Shown: positions 12,246 to 24,120, numbered from the stretch's first letter. The stretch is DNA of 41,112 nt from Dunaliella salina (GCA_002284615.2 MU069555.1:470230-511341), one strand, 5' to 3'. A program made the numbers and translations. Notes: generated from the sequence alone by a model not told the origin.

Positions 12246-12888
12246 TACCAGAGGAGGGCAGGAGGCCCAAAATCAGGTGTTTTTTGCATGCTCCTAATTT
12301 GCTAGGTGCGCCCCAACCAGCAACCCTGAAACTTGGTTCCTTCTGGTTTCTTTTGCACTGAATTTTTCGATATGCCAGTTGGGGCGCACATGCCTAGTCA
12401 GCCGCGGCGTAGACCCTAGTTTTCCACCACCAAATTTCCATTTCTGACCAGCTACTGCACCAAATTGGGTGATTTTTAATGATTTGGAGTCCTTGTAAAA
12501 GTGAATGTCATTGCAAAAAAAGGGGTAATAGACCAGTTGGTTGGTGAGATACAGAATTTCAGCCATTTCTCCAAGAGAAATTCAAGCCAAAGGGGTGCCA
12601 AAAAGCTCGAAATTTGACATCCTTCTTTTTTAATTTTGGATATGCAGAATGTTATCATATTATGTAATTATTATTGAAAAAATGTTGGTAATGAAAATCG
12701 GTCCCATGGTGGAGCTCTGGGCCGTTTTTGGGTGATCTGAGGCCAGGAGAGTGATCTGGGGTCCTCTGTTTTCTGTCATTTTTTGGTGTGTGTAATGTTT
12801 ATAAGTAGAAGTGGTTGATATGATTACATTTGAGAAAGAAACACGAGAAAGAGCATTTCTGGCAACATAGGCCAGCTGACCCCCTATG
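12246..12888 (+). repeat. Interspersed repeat R1, copy C (3' half)
   Basis: It aligns with 16190-16836: CCCAAAATCAGGTGTTTTTGCATGC-like start, AGCCGCGGCGTA, GATTTGGAGTCCTTGTAA, GGTGAGATAC, GGCCAGGAGAGTGA and GGGGTCCTC. No conserved frame exists. The right end (AGCTGACCCCCTA) butts onto the simple-repeat tail of LINE-A copy 3. Confidence 0.8.
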
Positions 12889-12918
12889 TTACATTACGTT
12901 ACATTACGTAACATTGCA

Positions 12919-14883
12919 TTAGGGAACATAACCTTCAGCAAGGCAGTGTGGATGCTCGTTGTGTTGAAAAGAATCCATAAGTTCAGAGATAAATGATAAT
13001 CTCAGTATCTTGTTTAATCGAAATGCATTTTGAGAACGAGCATCAGAAAAACAGAAAGGGCCTGCATTACCTAACACTAATTTGTGTGCAGAAGAGGCAG
13101 CAAAAAGATGCATACATTCTTCTAAGGCAACACAGGAAGTTGCAAGAGAAGAGGAACATAACATGTTTTTCATCCTGCGATTGTTTTGAAGTACACAAAT
13201 CACATTGAAGTGCATGACCTTTCCGATGAGAATTTCAACTCTCAACTTGTGGGTGTGCAATTGAAAGCATGCTATATTTCTCTGCAAAGACCTACCTGAA
13301 TCGAGGTAAAGATACCTAGGAACATGGAAGGGTTTGCTGTAAGCAGAAATTTGTTTAGAAGGAAGTGCCACCCAGTTGTGACATTTGTCCAATTTCGTGG
13401 GATCTTCACCATGTTCTGCCAAATCATCAGTCGACCATACACTGCGCAGCTTCATCCTCAGTTCTGCCTCAAATCTTTTGTACCAATGGGCTGGCCTGGG
13501 TAAACGCATTGTGTGAAGCAGTTGCATCTGTCCAGTCCCTCAAAGCCAGATGTAAACACTGATACCCAGCACTTGTCAGAAATACCACTCATGCCAATAT
13601 CCGCTCCAAGCACCTTTTGTGTAAAGTTGTGCTTTTGAGGCAAAAGGGAGGCATGATTAAATCTGGCACCAGCTCGAAACCAAAAGAATTGCAATGGTGC
13701 ACACCTGCTTTCACGCTACACAGATCAACTTGGTGTAGTCCGCTTAAATCCAAGGTTGCACTTCCAGAAGCACAAGTGCACAGTCTGAAATGGGCAGGCC
13801 ATCCAGCTCCTGGTCTCATAAACCTGGAAAACCAAATTTGGCTAGCATACATGCAGAAAGAGCATATGCCTTAGTCAGCCAAAGCATGGTATGAGGCCTG
13901 CCCGCCAGATAATAGTCACATGCAAGTTGCCTAACATGACAACATCTGGCCAAAGAAAGGTGCATACATATGTTCAGAAAAGGAAAGGGGTTTAAATTGT
14001 TTTGTAAACGGCATACACAAATGCTTGAATGACTCTGAGCGCATAAGCTGTGCTCCACCTGGCAAAAATGTGGGTACATCATTTCTTATTGGATTGGAGT
14101 GCACAAGCTTGGACTTTGGCACCTTGACTATTAATCCTTTCCTCTTTGCATGCCCATGCAACCTATCCAGCCCGCGTTGAAGCTCATTAGGATGGTTGGC
14201 AATGAAGCAAATGTCATCTGCATACAACATATGAGTCACTTGGAGATCCCTTGCAACGGTAACTGCACCTTTCACATTTCTGCCAAGGAATCAACATCAT
14301 TCATGCAAAGGGAGATCAAGGACAGCCTTGTTTGACCCCTAATATAGGATGCACATGCACTCGCCTGTATCCATCCACCAAAATATACTAGTCATTGTCA
14401 GACAAATTTTAAGGGTAGCCAGCAAGCAAGTTGGCATGCTAATGCTTTGAAGATGAGCCCATAAAGCTTCCCTATATGTTGTATTGTAAGCTTGCTGGAA
14501 TCAACAAAAGCTGCATGCAACCTAGGCGGTGAATAAGGGCGCTTATCCTGTGACGCATGCTGTAGGTGACGCAAACTAAATGTTGGCTGCAGGGTGCTAC
14601 GGCCGGAGTAAAAGATGTATTGTGTACCTCGGATTTCGTTATTATTACTGCACCACCTTGTAACAATATCCCATAGTGCGTTTGCATACGGTCTGTACTT
14701 TACATCACTAACTGCAAGCATGTGGAAGTTTACGGGGTCTAGCAGAGAGCCCTCTTTGTGCAGGGGAGTAGGCTTCGTTGTTTTCCAGCATACAGGAATT
14801 TCAGCCTTCTCCATCATGGCAGCAAACAGGCAAGCAACATTAGGCGCCAGGACATTGATCCTGTCTGTACCTGTACCATTCAC
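12919..14883 (-). pseudogene. LINE-A RT and C-terminal domain, copy 3
   Basis: Minus-strand segments line up with the RT of copy 1. The fingers (14883-14640) read DRINVLAPNVACLFAAMMEK and AEIPVCWKTTKPTPLHKEGS. A damaged palm starts RLHAAFVD, and the catalytic block reads THMLYADDICFIANHPNELQ, with the YADD aspartates intact (about 14220). The C-terminal part (13527-12922) contains HNWVALP, RNIACFQLHTHKLRVE, a decayed CCHC knuckle and FISELMDSF, ending LAEGYVP. At least three frameshifts and a deletion between palm motifs A and B break the frame. It once encoded the polymerase that copies element RNA at the nicked target. It is not functional now. Confidence 0.82.
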
Positions 14884-15549
14884 TGCTGGGGCTCTCTTTT
14901 CAGCAGACTTTTAAAGGGTCCAGCTATGGCAGCAAAACCAGGGAATGTCCTGCGATTTAATCTTTGCATGTGATAACAGAAAGAAGGATACAGTACAGCT
15001 GCAACCGGCAGTTCCATTCCATCAGGAGCAGGCACCAGCGTAGCCTGATCATTTTGCTGCGCAGACTGTGCTGGAGGCTGATCAGCACACCTTGGTAAAA
15101 CTACAACATCTGAGTCAGAAGCACCACCGCGCAGAAACTCCTTGTGAAATACCACGCACAGCCCGAGAGACATACTCCATTCCTCTGCCCACACTTCCCA
15201 AACCCTTGCCTAGTGCTGCAAGTGCTGTCAGGGCAGATACCCATTCCATGCATATGAACAGCTGCTCCATTAGTTTGCGAAGAGCTGTCAAGGTGGGCAC
15301 CAAAATGTTTATGAAGATATGACCTCCAGCCTTCTGCCGTGATTGGAGCCGGCTTTGTAGCCTGTCCAGAAAAACTGCTTGGCCACTCTGCACTGCTGGA
15401 AGAAGTGTGCCTCTTTTGTCGGGAGCACCTGTGTAACATGTGCAAGCTCATCATATTAATTAGGAGATTGCTCGCGCAGTTGAGTCATAGTGGATTGGCT
15501 TCCCTGGAGGTCTGCATGCATAACCCCTAATGAAACATCAATGTTCATC

Positions 15550-16836
15550 CAGGCGGGTTAAAAAAAGTACTGGACGCAATGCCCAAAATTTTGAGCCGGG
15601 GGCCCAAAAGGATCCTCCCCTCCCCCTCCCCTCCAAATATTGCCCTTCGAGACAAAGGATACCAATCTGCTCCTTTTCAGATCCCGCTGAGCAGCGGACG
15701 CCCATGCAAACCTGCCCATCCAGGCACCCACAACTGGCTTGCAAGTCCACAAAGTGTCTTTCTGACTTGACTGTGCACGAACACATAAAATGTTGTCACT
15801 ATCCTGGAAGTGTGAATCGGATTGCTGCATGTCTGCCTCCACACCCCCTGTTGCCCACACCTATGCACACCTGGCACTGACTCTGATTCATGCACAGAAA
15901 CCACCCTTTCCACCCAATTCGCTCAAAGAGGGTGCCAATCGACAGTTCATAAGCTCAGGAATCTGTTGATACGCACGTTTCGTGAGAGTGGCTCAAAAAT
16001 TCTGGGGTAAGGTCCAAAAAAGTCCAAAGTCCACCCCCCCCCAACCCCCACGGATCGGACCCATGTATATACCAATCGACAGGATTCTGAATACATAATT
16101 TCAGAAGGATAACCCCTTCAGTGTCTAAGTTATGCTTCCCGGGGCCTCCTCGTTCATCCCAAAAGAGTTCTTTTTGGCATAACATTCCAGAGGGGGGAAG
16201 CTTAGGCCCAAAATCAGGTGTTTTTGGCATGCTCCTTGTGTACGAGTCCCTTAACGAGCAATTTTCAAGCTTGGGCTCCCCTGCCTGTAGAACTAAAGTT
16301 TCAGATTTGCCAGTCACGGGGCACATGCCTAATCAGCCGCGGCGTAAACCCTAGTTTTCACCACCAAATCTCTATATCTGACCACCCACTGCACCAAATT
16401 AAGTGATTTTAGGTGATTTGGAGTCCTTGTAATAAAAGAATATCATTGCAAAAAAAGAATGGAGTGAAAAAACCCAGTGGTTGGTGAGATACAAAATTTC
16501 AGCCATTTCCCTTAGAGAAAATCCAGCACAAGGTGTGCCAAAAATGTCATTTTTTTGAACTTCTTTTTTCCTATTTTTGAATATGCAGGATGTTAGCAGT
16601 GTATACAGGGATTACAAATACAAAAAATGGGAGTGAAAAATGGTCTCAGGGTGGAGCTGTGGGCCATTTCAGGGTGATCTGGGGCCAGGAGAGTGACCTG
16701 GGGTCCTCCAATTTTTATCATTTTTTGGTGAAATTAATCTTTTTATGATCAATAGTGGTTGGCATGGTCAGATTTGAGAGGAAAAAAATCATGAGGAAGA
16801 GCATGTCTGACAAATTAGCCAGCTTACCCCCCCTGA
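15550..16836 (+). repeat. Interspersed repeat R1, copy B (longest)
   Basis: This is the most complete R1: its first half matches 285-1185 and its second half matches 12246-12888. It separates the endonuclease start (15480) from the ORF1 remnant (17590) of LINE-A copy 3, so it probably inserted into that LINE. I found no clear TSD, inverted repeats or conserved protein. R1 is about 1.3 kb and unclassified. Confidence 0.75.
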
Positions 16837-17049
16837 TAACATCCAGACACACTGAACATGCGCACGCTCTGTGCATGCAGCGGAACAGCAAGCTGATGTA
16901 TTTCCCTACAAAACATCATGCTTGTGAAAACTGTGGATCATACCAACCTCACTTCTTGGAATTCAAATGGATCCTCAGGATGTCATTATTGACCATGTGG
17001 GCTTGAGACAGTTCTGCTTAATGCGCCTGACTGGGTCAGGTTCAGCTGC

Positions 17050-17154
<105 letters not shown>

Positions 17155-17339
17155 CGCCATGAACTTCACTTAAAGGTGCATCATGAGCCTGTCTAAGTCA
17201 CTTGTGCGAGTCTCAAGCTCGATCTTCAGTGCAGCCAAGCTATATGAAAGCTATTTGAAAGCTGTATGACTGACCGGATTCCTATAGATGCTTTGTGTGC
17301 TTACTCCACTCTTAGTGGTCCTCACTTTGGAGTGCTCTC

Positions 17340-17481
17340 ACACCTGTGGCCCCTGAGTGGAGTTGTCATGCATTGTGGCAGGTCCTGGCTGCTGTTGACG
17401 TTGCTGCAGGGGTTGGGGGCACAGAGGTAGTTGCTGCTACTGTTGCTGCAGGTGCTATCATTGTTGTTGGCATTGCTACTA

Positions 17482-17524
<43 letters not shown>

Positions 17525-17590
17525 CAGTGGCGGTAACACCTCAGCATTACTTGCACTACTTTGTCCACTCCCATAGCAGTTTCGTTCCAC
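17340..17590 (-). pseudogene. LINE-A ORF1-like poly-Ala remnant, copy 3
   Basis: On the minus strand the frame reads EVLPPLSP followed by a run of Ala encoded by (CTG)n on the plus strand, then Ala/Thr/Val/Pro-rich sequence. The same EVLPPLSP-Ala(n) arrangement occurs in copy 1 at 26880-26960. The shared non-repeat flank shows common descent and not merely a shared CTG expansion. The function of this N-terminal region is unknown. Confidence 0.6.
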
Positions 17591-17814
17591 CTAGGTACCC
17601 CACTAACAGCCTCCCTTGTTTTCCTGTGGATTCTGTCCCTGCTGTCACCAAAGCTGTCCCCATGTTCAGAATGTTCCTGGTACTGGTGCTATGCCACTGC
17701 TGTCTGCATCATCCCCACTGCAGTTGCTGCTTGCTACTCCGCTGTGATAGCTGAGGAAACCAGAATCAGGTGTCCCACTTGTGCCTGATTGGATACATCT
17801 CCTTCCGTCTCCGT

Positions 17815-19005
17815 ATTGTACCTTTAAGTCAGCCCCCCAATCCTATGCCAAGAATTGATGATATACTGCCGGACACGTTTCACCCACTTCTGAGTATGAG
17901 GATTGCTTGTTTGAGGGAATGGGCTAGTCTGACACGTTGTGGAAGTGTGGGGGACACCTGGATTTCTTTCATTTGGGCACACCAGTGAGTGTTTCGAGTG
18001 TGTGAATGTTTCTCAATTAATTTTTTGTAATTAAGGAGCATAAGATGTGCCCCATACCTGCATTTTTCAGACACCCCTGGTAATGGCCGTTTTTGAGGGA
18101 CCCTGTTCAGGCCCAAATTGCTGCAGCGATTGTTGGGGAAGCCTGTTGGTAATATTGCAAGTGATTATGAATTGTCAAGAGGAATTCTGATGCTCGTCGG
18201 GTTTTCATCGCACAGGCAGGCGCGCATAACCGGGAAGGTCTGGCCAAGCCCCGATAGGCCACCTCCGCCTGCGCTCACTCTGTCCTGGCTGATGCCTGGG
18301 TTGTCAGCATCAACATTGACGCCGTGGGCTGCCATGATGGGCGCCAGGGAGGAGATGATGGGCTCCGTAAAGATACTAGAGCTAATTCCTCCCAAGTTTT
18401 TGCTGGTGGGCACACATCCGAGGGAGTCGATGTACTTCTGGCGGTATTTAAAGCAATGAAATGTGAGCCCAATCTTGGGTTCCAGTCCAGGCACGGACTT
18501 CTTGAAAATTTTGAGCATTTCTGAGTGGCTGCATTAATCCCTTCAAAATAAAATCAAAACAGCGCCTTTCATCTCACATGACTGGCTGTCAGCGGAAATT
18601 TAAACGGTGTAAGCATTTGAAATCCGAATCTTGGCCGAGCACTCTGCTGAAGCATCAAAATTTCATCGTCATCACTCCCTTGGGCCGAGTTTTGAGCACC
18701 CCCCAAAACAGCCCTCTGCCAGCACGCAGCAGGTGGCCACTTGGGCACTCAAGGCATCCCCTGAGGTCCACATGCAGGCTTTTGGGGTGCAGCTGGAGGG
18801 TTAGGGCACACAGGGGGTGAGTTTTACTGGCTGAGCAAGTAAACATGCAGACCTGGCACGCAGCATACTTCACCAAATGGGACCAATTCAGCGCTGAAAA
18901 ATTCCTTTTTAACCCAGCTTTCAGACGGTTTGCTCAGAATTGGCAGAGGTGGCCTGGCTGGCGATAGGCAGGATATCACACAGGGGTTGGGGGGCTGACT
19001 TGAAG
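17815..19005. repeat. Interspersed repeat R2, copy 2
   Basis: It is the continuous counterpart of 5485-5575 plus 6735-7760. Shared blocks include CCCCCCAATCCTATGCC, GCTGATGCCTGGG, GTTGTCAGCATCAA, GGGCGCCAGGGAG and GGTGGCCACTTGGGCACTCA. Minus-strand frames (for example 18165-18518) are not conserved in copy 1. It is unclassified. Confidence 0.75.
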
Positions 19006-19149
19006 CCTCTTCTGCCTGTACATGTGCCCAGGCACTGTTGATTCCGCTGTTGCTGCTGCTTCAGCTGCTGCTGCTCAAGGGTGTCTGCGCGTGTGTTCAA
19101 GCAAGGAAAGCCCTGGCTGAGCCCGTGTACATCTCAATCTCAATTGTGT

Positions 19150-19374
19150 CTAACGTTCAAAATTGGCTATCCATGCAGTGGTTGAGAGGATCCAGGCCTT
19201 GCTGCAAGGCCTAAGGGTGGGGTGCAGGTGTTGCATAACTAAGGTCCCTAGCTTGTTGGAGTTCGCCAAATTCTGCTGTGACTGCTGCTGGCTGAACCGC
19301 TGGAACATCTTTTCCAAGGCATCCATGGTTGCAAGTTGCCCATATGAGACGGGCTCTGTGGGTTGCTGCTGCAT
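19150..19374 (-). CDS. Small Gln-rich ORF of unknown role
   Basis: From an ATG at 19374 the frame reads MQQQPTEPVSYGQLATMDAL and continues EKMFQRFSQQQSQQNLANSN, 74 codons in all. The composition is plausible for an amphipathic start of a gag-like or host protein. TGGTATCTC, just upstream on the same strand, partly resembles an initiator-tRNA primer-binding site (TGGTATCAGAG), which would hint at an LTR element. I could not find LTR ends, so this stays speculative. Confidence 0.25.
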   Translation of the reverse strand: MQQQPTEPVSYGQLATMDALEKMFQRFSQQQSQQNLANSNKLGTLVMQHLHPTLRPCSKAWILSTTAWIANFER

Positions 19375-19399
19375 GAGATACCATTAAATTATTAAAATT

Positions 19400-21140
19400 T
19401 AACCATATGCTCTCGACTGCGCGCGTGCAAGCACACCTTTCCGCCTGCCTTCAGACAGCGCAGTGAGAGCACGCAATTACTATTTTTGTTTAGTTATTCA
19501 GCTTTTTTATTATTGTAGATGTATCTTAGGAACCCTTTCATTTTGCGACTCTACAACTCGCGAGCCTCCAGAAATAATTTATAATTGATTAATAATTTTC
19601 TTTGCAAACTTTACTACTTTGCAAGGCCCTCAAAATGGATTTTTTTCTTGCTAACTTTCACTGTTCTCAGCGCTGTTTGGGCAGCAAATGCACAGGAATG
19701 AAGAGGGAAGCAACCAGCAAATCAATTGAGGTCTGTACTCGCCTCTAATGTCATTACTGGGTCCCCCCAAACACGTGTGCACCATCAGTGTGCACCATTA
19801 GTGCCATCGTACTCATCCTCTTCTGCTGATGTCTCATCAGTGGGCATGGCCCTCTCACTTTCCTCATCTGCAAACCTGGGCAAAACCCCCTCAATAGGTG
19901 CACCTCTGCCACTCTGAGTGCCACCCCTTCGCAGGATGGGGCTCCATTTTCCGTCAAATGCTTGTTACTATTTCGCGAGGTCCCTCCAAACTTCAATTTT
20001 CCAGTTTGTCGGAAGGCCCCAGAATTATTTATTTATTTCATTAATTACTCGCCAAATTTATAAGTTCCCACAGTGATTTAAGATGGACCTGAAAAGGGAG
20101 TCCTGCAGAAAAACATGCACCTCTGTAGGGGCCCAAATGCCTACAGGGAGCAGTTTAAAACCCATGGGGCCCTGCAAGCTCTATGGGCCCCCCTGGACAC
20201 CACCCATGGAGCACCCTTGGGACCCCCGTGCACGGGGGGGGGGGGGGGGCGGGGGGAGTGTGTCCAGTACAAGGAATTCTACATCTCGTCGAGACAATTC
20301 AATCTTTCTTCTGCATAACTATTTGTTTGTTACAAGGACACCATACTACCAAGTTTGGTGCAGTAGTCGGTCCAGGTTGGAAATCTTGTGGTTGAAAAGG
20401 GGTCTGAAAAGGATTTGGGTTCACGCCGCAGCTGAGTCGGAGTGCTTGCCAAAAACCTGGTCAGTCACTTTGGTGCGAGAGTCATGGATTGCAACCAAAC
20501 TTGAGTGTCCCAAGGTATGGCGGCTATGCTGGAGGATCAAGCTTTTTTGGGGGAGTTGTCCATCTCTGGGACTTACCCTCTGTGGACTCGTGTCTCCCTG
20601 GTGCACAGCCTGTACGCTTCAAGCTCAGGAAACTGGTCAGACAATGGTGGACAGCGTGGCATTGCTTGCCCTCAGCAAGTGTCGTGCAGGACATACTTTG
20701 TGCGCAGCAATAGCCATGCAGCATGATGCATGCATGCATGCACAAATGAATGTACATCATGGCATGCTTCAGCCGTTACAATGGGCATTACGTCTCTTGA
20801 GTCAAGACTGAAAGCTTGTCAATTGAGGTCAATCGTTCAGCAATACTTCTCTGACTCGTCATTGATCCAGTCAGAACAATTTGTACCCCAAGAAATCATT
20901 TGCACACAACACAGATTGGCATGGTGAGAGGGTCATGAGGTGTGGGCACTGAATGATGTGTGATCTTGGCGCTTGCAGCTGAAGGAAGGAAAAGGAATGG
21001 ACGTTGTCTTGAACCACAAGCTAACCCTGTGTGTGCTACATGCGCGTTTCCATGCTGTCTAGTACTGTCTGACTAGGTGCTTCCCCACCTTGAGGTAGAG
21101 CTTGAGGGAATCACTCCTTTTGGGAATATTTCAGCTGTCT
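19400..21140. other. No recognised gene
   Basis: AT-rich sequence to about 20060, a G-rich tract at 20227-20255, and several unconserved frames, the longest 242 codons at 20083-20811 with low-information composition. A run of alternating GCATGC/ATGCAT lies near 20722-20742. Nothing here can be assigned. Confidence 0.4.
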
Positions 21141-21285
21141 CAGGGTGCCTTCCGTTAACCTTCAGGCAGCCTCGCACAGAAGTATCCGGATGTATGGATT
21201 TCAAGCAATGATAAGACAAGCGATTGGATTGGAGCCTCTTTGCTGTCAAATTGCCCTGCTTGCTTGTGATCTGTACACCTCTCAG

Positions 21286-21396
21286 GCTGCTGCATCCCGT
21301 CGCGGAAAACCCCTGCCGGCAAGTGTTTGGCGGCAGCTGAAAGAGAGAAAGGAGGAGCACAAAAAGCGAACAAAGACTGCAGCACTTTTATCGTAG
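21286..21396 (+). CDS. Possible terminal exon, basic C-terminus
   Basis: After a pyrimidine-rich ACACCTCTCAG acceptor the + frame reads AAASRRGKPLPASVWRQLKE, then a Lys/Arg/Glu-rich helix and LLS before TAG. It looks like the charged end of a nuclear protein, but it is short, I recognise no family, and no upstream exon is certain. Confidence 0.25.
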   Translation, partial: AAASRRGKPLPASVWRQLKERKEEHKKRTKTAALLS

Positions 21397-21759
21397 TTCA
21401 CAATGGATTGATCACTCTTAAGCTCACGTTTCCAACAACTCAAATTGTTGGATTTTGATCTACTTCCTCCACAGCATTATGTTCTTGGCACAAGGACTCC
21501 ATTTCCTCAAAATGGAGTAATGAGGGCTCTGTTTCTGGTTCTCTCCTTTGCTAGCTTTACCTGCGATTGTGAGGACCATGCTTTGCTTTTTTCCAGCCTT
21601 TGCTCTCACTGCAGGCTTGTATGGATGCCAAATGTGGGCTAAAGACAGACTGTCTGATGAATCATCAGCAATTTCGAACACACATGTCTACCAAACAGGC
21701 TTGCAAGGTTACAATTGGGTTTGACCTTCAGCCAGGTTGTTTGGCTGCTAGGCCTGATG

Positions 21760-23295
21760 AACTGTTCCATCCATAGATTAAATATCCATGAGATTAGAAA
21801 TAAAACGATAAGTCTCATTAGTTTGGTCCTGTAAGAAATGAAAGACATCCTCAGAACTAGCCTGAGTGTAGTAAAAATCGCCTGTCTCGTCCTGAAGATC
21901 TCTGTGAGCAGAGGGGAAATCAGAAAAAAAAAAGTGTTCATAAGTTCTTCTTAGAGAACGCACAGGACCGCAGGTTGATTGATTGATTGATAAATTGTCA
22001 ATGGGCCTTCAGCCAAAACGTTCGACTGACCAGCCTGTGGCTGGGCTACGCCAGCCCAAAAAACACAAAACGCAAAAACGTGAGGGAAAAAATTTGTTCT
22101 AGGACAGCTAAACAACCGGTGTTCATGTGGAAAGTGCTCAAGTGGAAAGTGCAAGTTGCATGCATGCTACAGGTATCTGAAAGCACTGAGCACCTGTCTT
22201 GCACAAGGAAACCCTCTTCGTCTCAATTGTCTGCAACACAAGTGCTCACTGAAGCATCGACTCACACTGGCCACTGAATGTTGTACATAAACCACGGTGA
22301 AGTTCTTGGCCAGTCTGCAACACAGGACCGCAGGAACAAAGGAACACAGCATGTTTTTCATCTTGAAGTCCTCCTAGGTCACACTTATCACAAACTGAAG
22401 TGTGCTCCTACCAAAGTGATGTCTCAACTCTTAGGGTGTGTGCATGCAATTGAAAGCGTGCGATGTTTCTCAGCATATGCTTGCCTAAATCAAGATGCAA
22501 ATACCTAGGGACAGAAAAGGGCGCTCCATGAGCAGCCAAAGGCTTCAAAGGGAGAGCCACCCAGTGATGATACTTAGCTAATTTGTTCACACGCTCATTG
22601 TGCTCTGCCAAGGCAGCCCCATTCCAAACACTTCGTAGCCTTTTTCTCAGATCAACAACAAGCTCCCTCAGTGCTACTGGCTGCCCTGAACGCACACATC
22701 GACTAAACATGTTGCACCTGTCCAAGCCATTACGTGCTGCCAAAAACTGTGAGGTCCAACATTTACGAGATATGCAGCTCATGTCAACATCTGCTTGCAG
22801 CACCTTGCGCAGTGTAGTACTGTTGCTGCGCAGCAAAGCATTGTAGAATCTGACTGCTGCACGGAACCAATAAAACTGCAAAGGCTCATGACCACATTCC
22901 CGTAGAACAGACCAGTTAGGAGTGGTACGCTTCACCCCAAGGAAGCGCTTCAGTAAGCACAGGTGCACAGTTTGTAAAGGGCAGTCCCATTCAGCACCTT
23001 CTTTCATATTTCTGGTGCTCCAGATTTGACAAGCATACATGCTAGCAGGGAGAGTGTATGCTTTAGCCAGGCAGAGCATGGTATGCGGCCTGTCAGTCAA
23101 GTGGTACTCTGACGTAAATTGCCTGATCCGTCTACATCCAGCCAGGAAAGGAGCGCACATGTGTTCGGCAGTGGCCTGAGGGTTGCGCTGCTTTGTGAAC
23201 AGCATGCCCAAATATTTGAAAGACTCTGCACAAGCCAAGCGCGCTACACCTAAAGTAAAGACTGGCACATTATTGCCCTTAGAGTTAAAATGCAC
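21760..23295 (-). pseudogene. LINE-A C-terminal region with CCHC knuckle, copy 1
   Basis: The frame 23295-22408 reads AESFKYLGMLFTKQRNPQ, HMCAPFLAGCRRI, LTDRPHTMLCLAKAYTLP, HNERVNKLAKYHHWVALP and RNIARFQLHAHTLRVE. A frameshift follows, then CDKCDL and DEKHAVFLC, a C-x2-C...H-x4-C knuckle typical of LINE C-termini. The frame is then cut by the 346-bp insertion and resumes at 21963 with SLRRTYEHFF, then FHFLQDQTNETYRFISNLMD. Copy 4 (37400-37983) has the same order without the insertion, which proves the join. Confidence 0.85.
21961..22334 (-). mobile_element. 346-bp SINE-like insertion in LINE-A copy 1
   Basis: CACAGGACCGCAGG occurs at 21961-21974 and 22321-22334, a perfect 14-bp TSD around 21975-22320. 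Removing the insert restores the LINE-A coding order. On the minus strand the insert ends in TTTATCAATCAATCAATCAA, a four-base tandem tail, preceded by TTGGCTGAAGGCCCATTGAC. No protein is encoded. The 5' part has TGGCCAAGAAC and GAGTCGATGC, weakly like Pol III A and B boxes but spaced widely. These features fit a SINE. The shared TGGCTGAAGG motif with LINE-A 3' ends suggests mobilisation by that family. Confidence 0.8.
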
Positions 23296-24120
23296 GATCT
23301 CTCAGACTTGGCAGCATATATCACCAATTCTTTCCGCCGAGCATAAACATGCAACCTATCCAACATCAACTGGAGCTGACCAGGCTGGTTACTGGTAAGG
23401 CACGGATCGTCTGCATACAGCATATGAGTAACATGGAGATCGCTTGCACCTGTAACTGCCCCTTGCACATTTTCTGCCAAGCAATCCACATCATTGATGT
23501 ACAGGGAAAACAGCAGGGGGGAAAGCGGGCAGCCTTGCTTAACTCCAAAAAGAGGGCGCACACGAGCTTGCTTGCTGCCATCCACCAAGATGTACTCATT
23601 ATTAGCATACATGTTCTTAACGATATTCAACAGGCATGTAGGCATACGAATGCACTGAAGGTGCCTCCAAAGAGCTTCCCTGGGAATCGTGTCGTAAGCT
23701 TGCTCTAAGTCAATAAATGCCCCATGCAATCTTGGGGATCGATTAGAACGCTTGACCTGAGCAGTATGCTGCAAGTGCCGCAAAATAAAAATGGGCTGCA
23801 AAGTGTTACGGCCAGGGTAGAAACCATATTGCATGTCTGGAATTTGTTCTTATCTCTGCACCACCCTGTGACAACTTCCCTCGACACGTTCGCGTATAGT
23901 CTGTACAGGGTACCACTAACGGCAAGCATGCGATAATTCCCTGGATCCACAACAGAGCCCTTCTTGTAGAGAGGAGTAATTTTGGCTGTTTTCCAGCAAG
24001 CAGGGATCTCAGCTTTCTCCATCATGGCAGCAAACAGACGCGCAATGTAAGGAGCTAAGACATTAATCCTATCTGTGCCTCTACCATTCACAGCTGGGAC
24101 CCTTTTCACAGCATATGGAA
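23250..24120 (-). pseudogene. LINE-A reverse transcriptase, copy 1
   Basis: Fingers (24109-23880) read GTDRINVLAPYIARLFAAMM, EIPACWKTAKITPLYKKGS and GNYRMLAVSGTLYRL. The palm (23834-23250) reads YGFYPGRNTLQPIF, RLHGAFIDLEQAYDTIPREA (motif A aspartates present), GVKQGCPLSPLLFSLYIND (motif B) and THMLYADDPCL (motif C, catalytic YADD). The three segments lie in three different frames, so at least two frameshifts separate them. All polymerase motifs are recognisable, making this the best RT in the window, but no single long ORF survives. Confidence 0.9.

Noticed and set aside
19370..19400. LTR retrotransposon primer-binding site next to the Gln-rich ORF
   Set aside because: Only TGGTATC matches the usual initiator-tRNA site, and no pair of long terminal repeats or protease/integrase was found.
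20083..20811. 242-codon + strand frame
   Set aside because: It includes a polyG-derived Gly run and unconserved, Trp/Cys-rich composition. There is no domain, homologous copy or splice support.
22408..23295. A free-standing 295-codon host protein
   Set aside because: It is the C-terminal part of LINE-A, matched by copies at 12.9-13.5, 28.4-28.6 and 37.4-38.0 kb.
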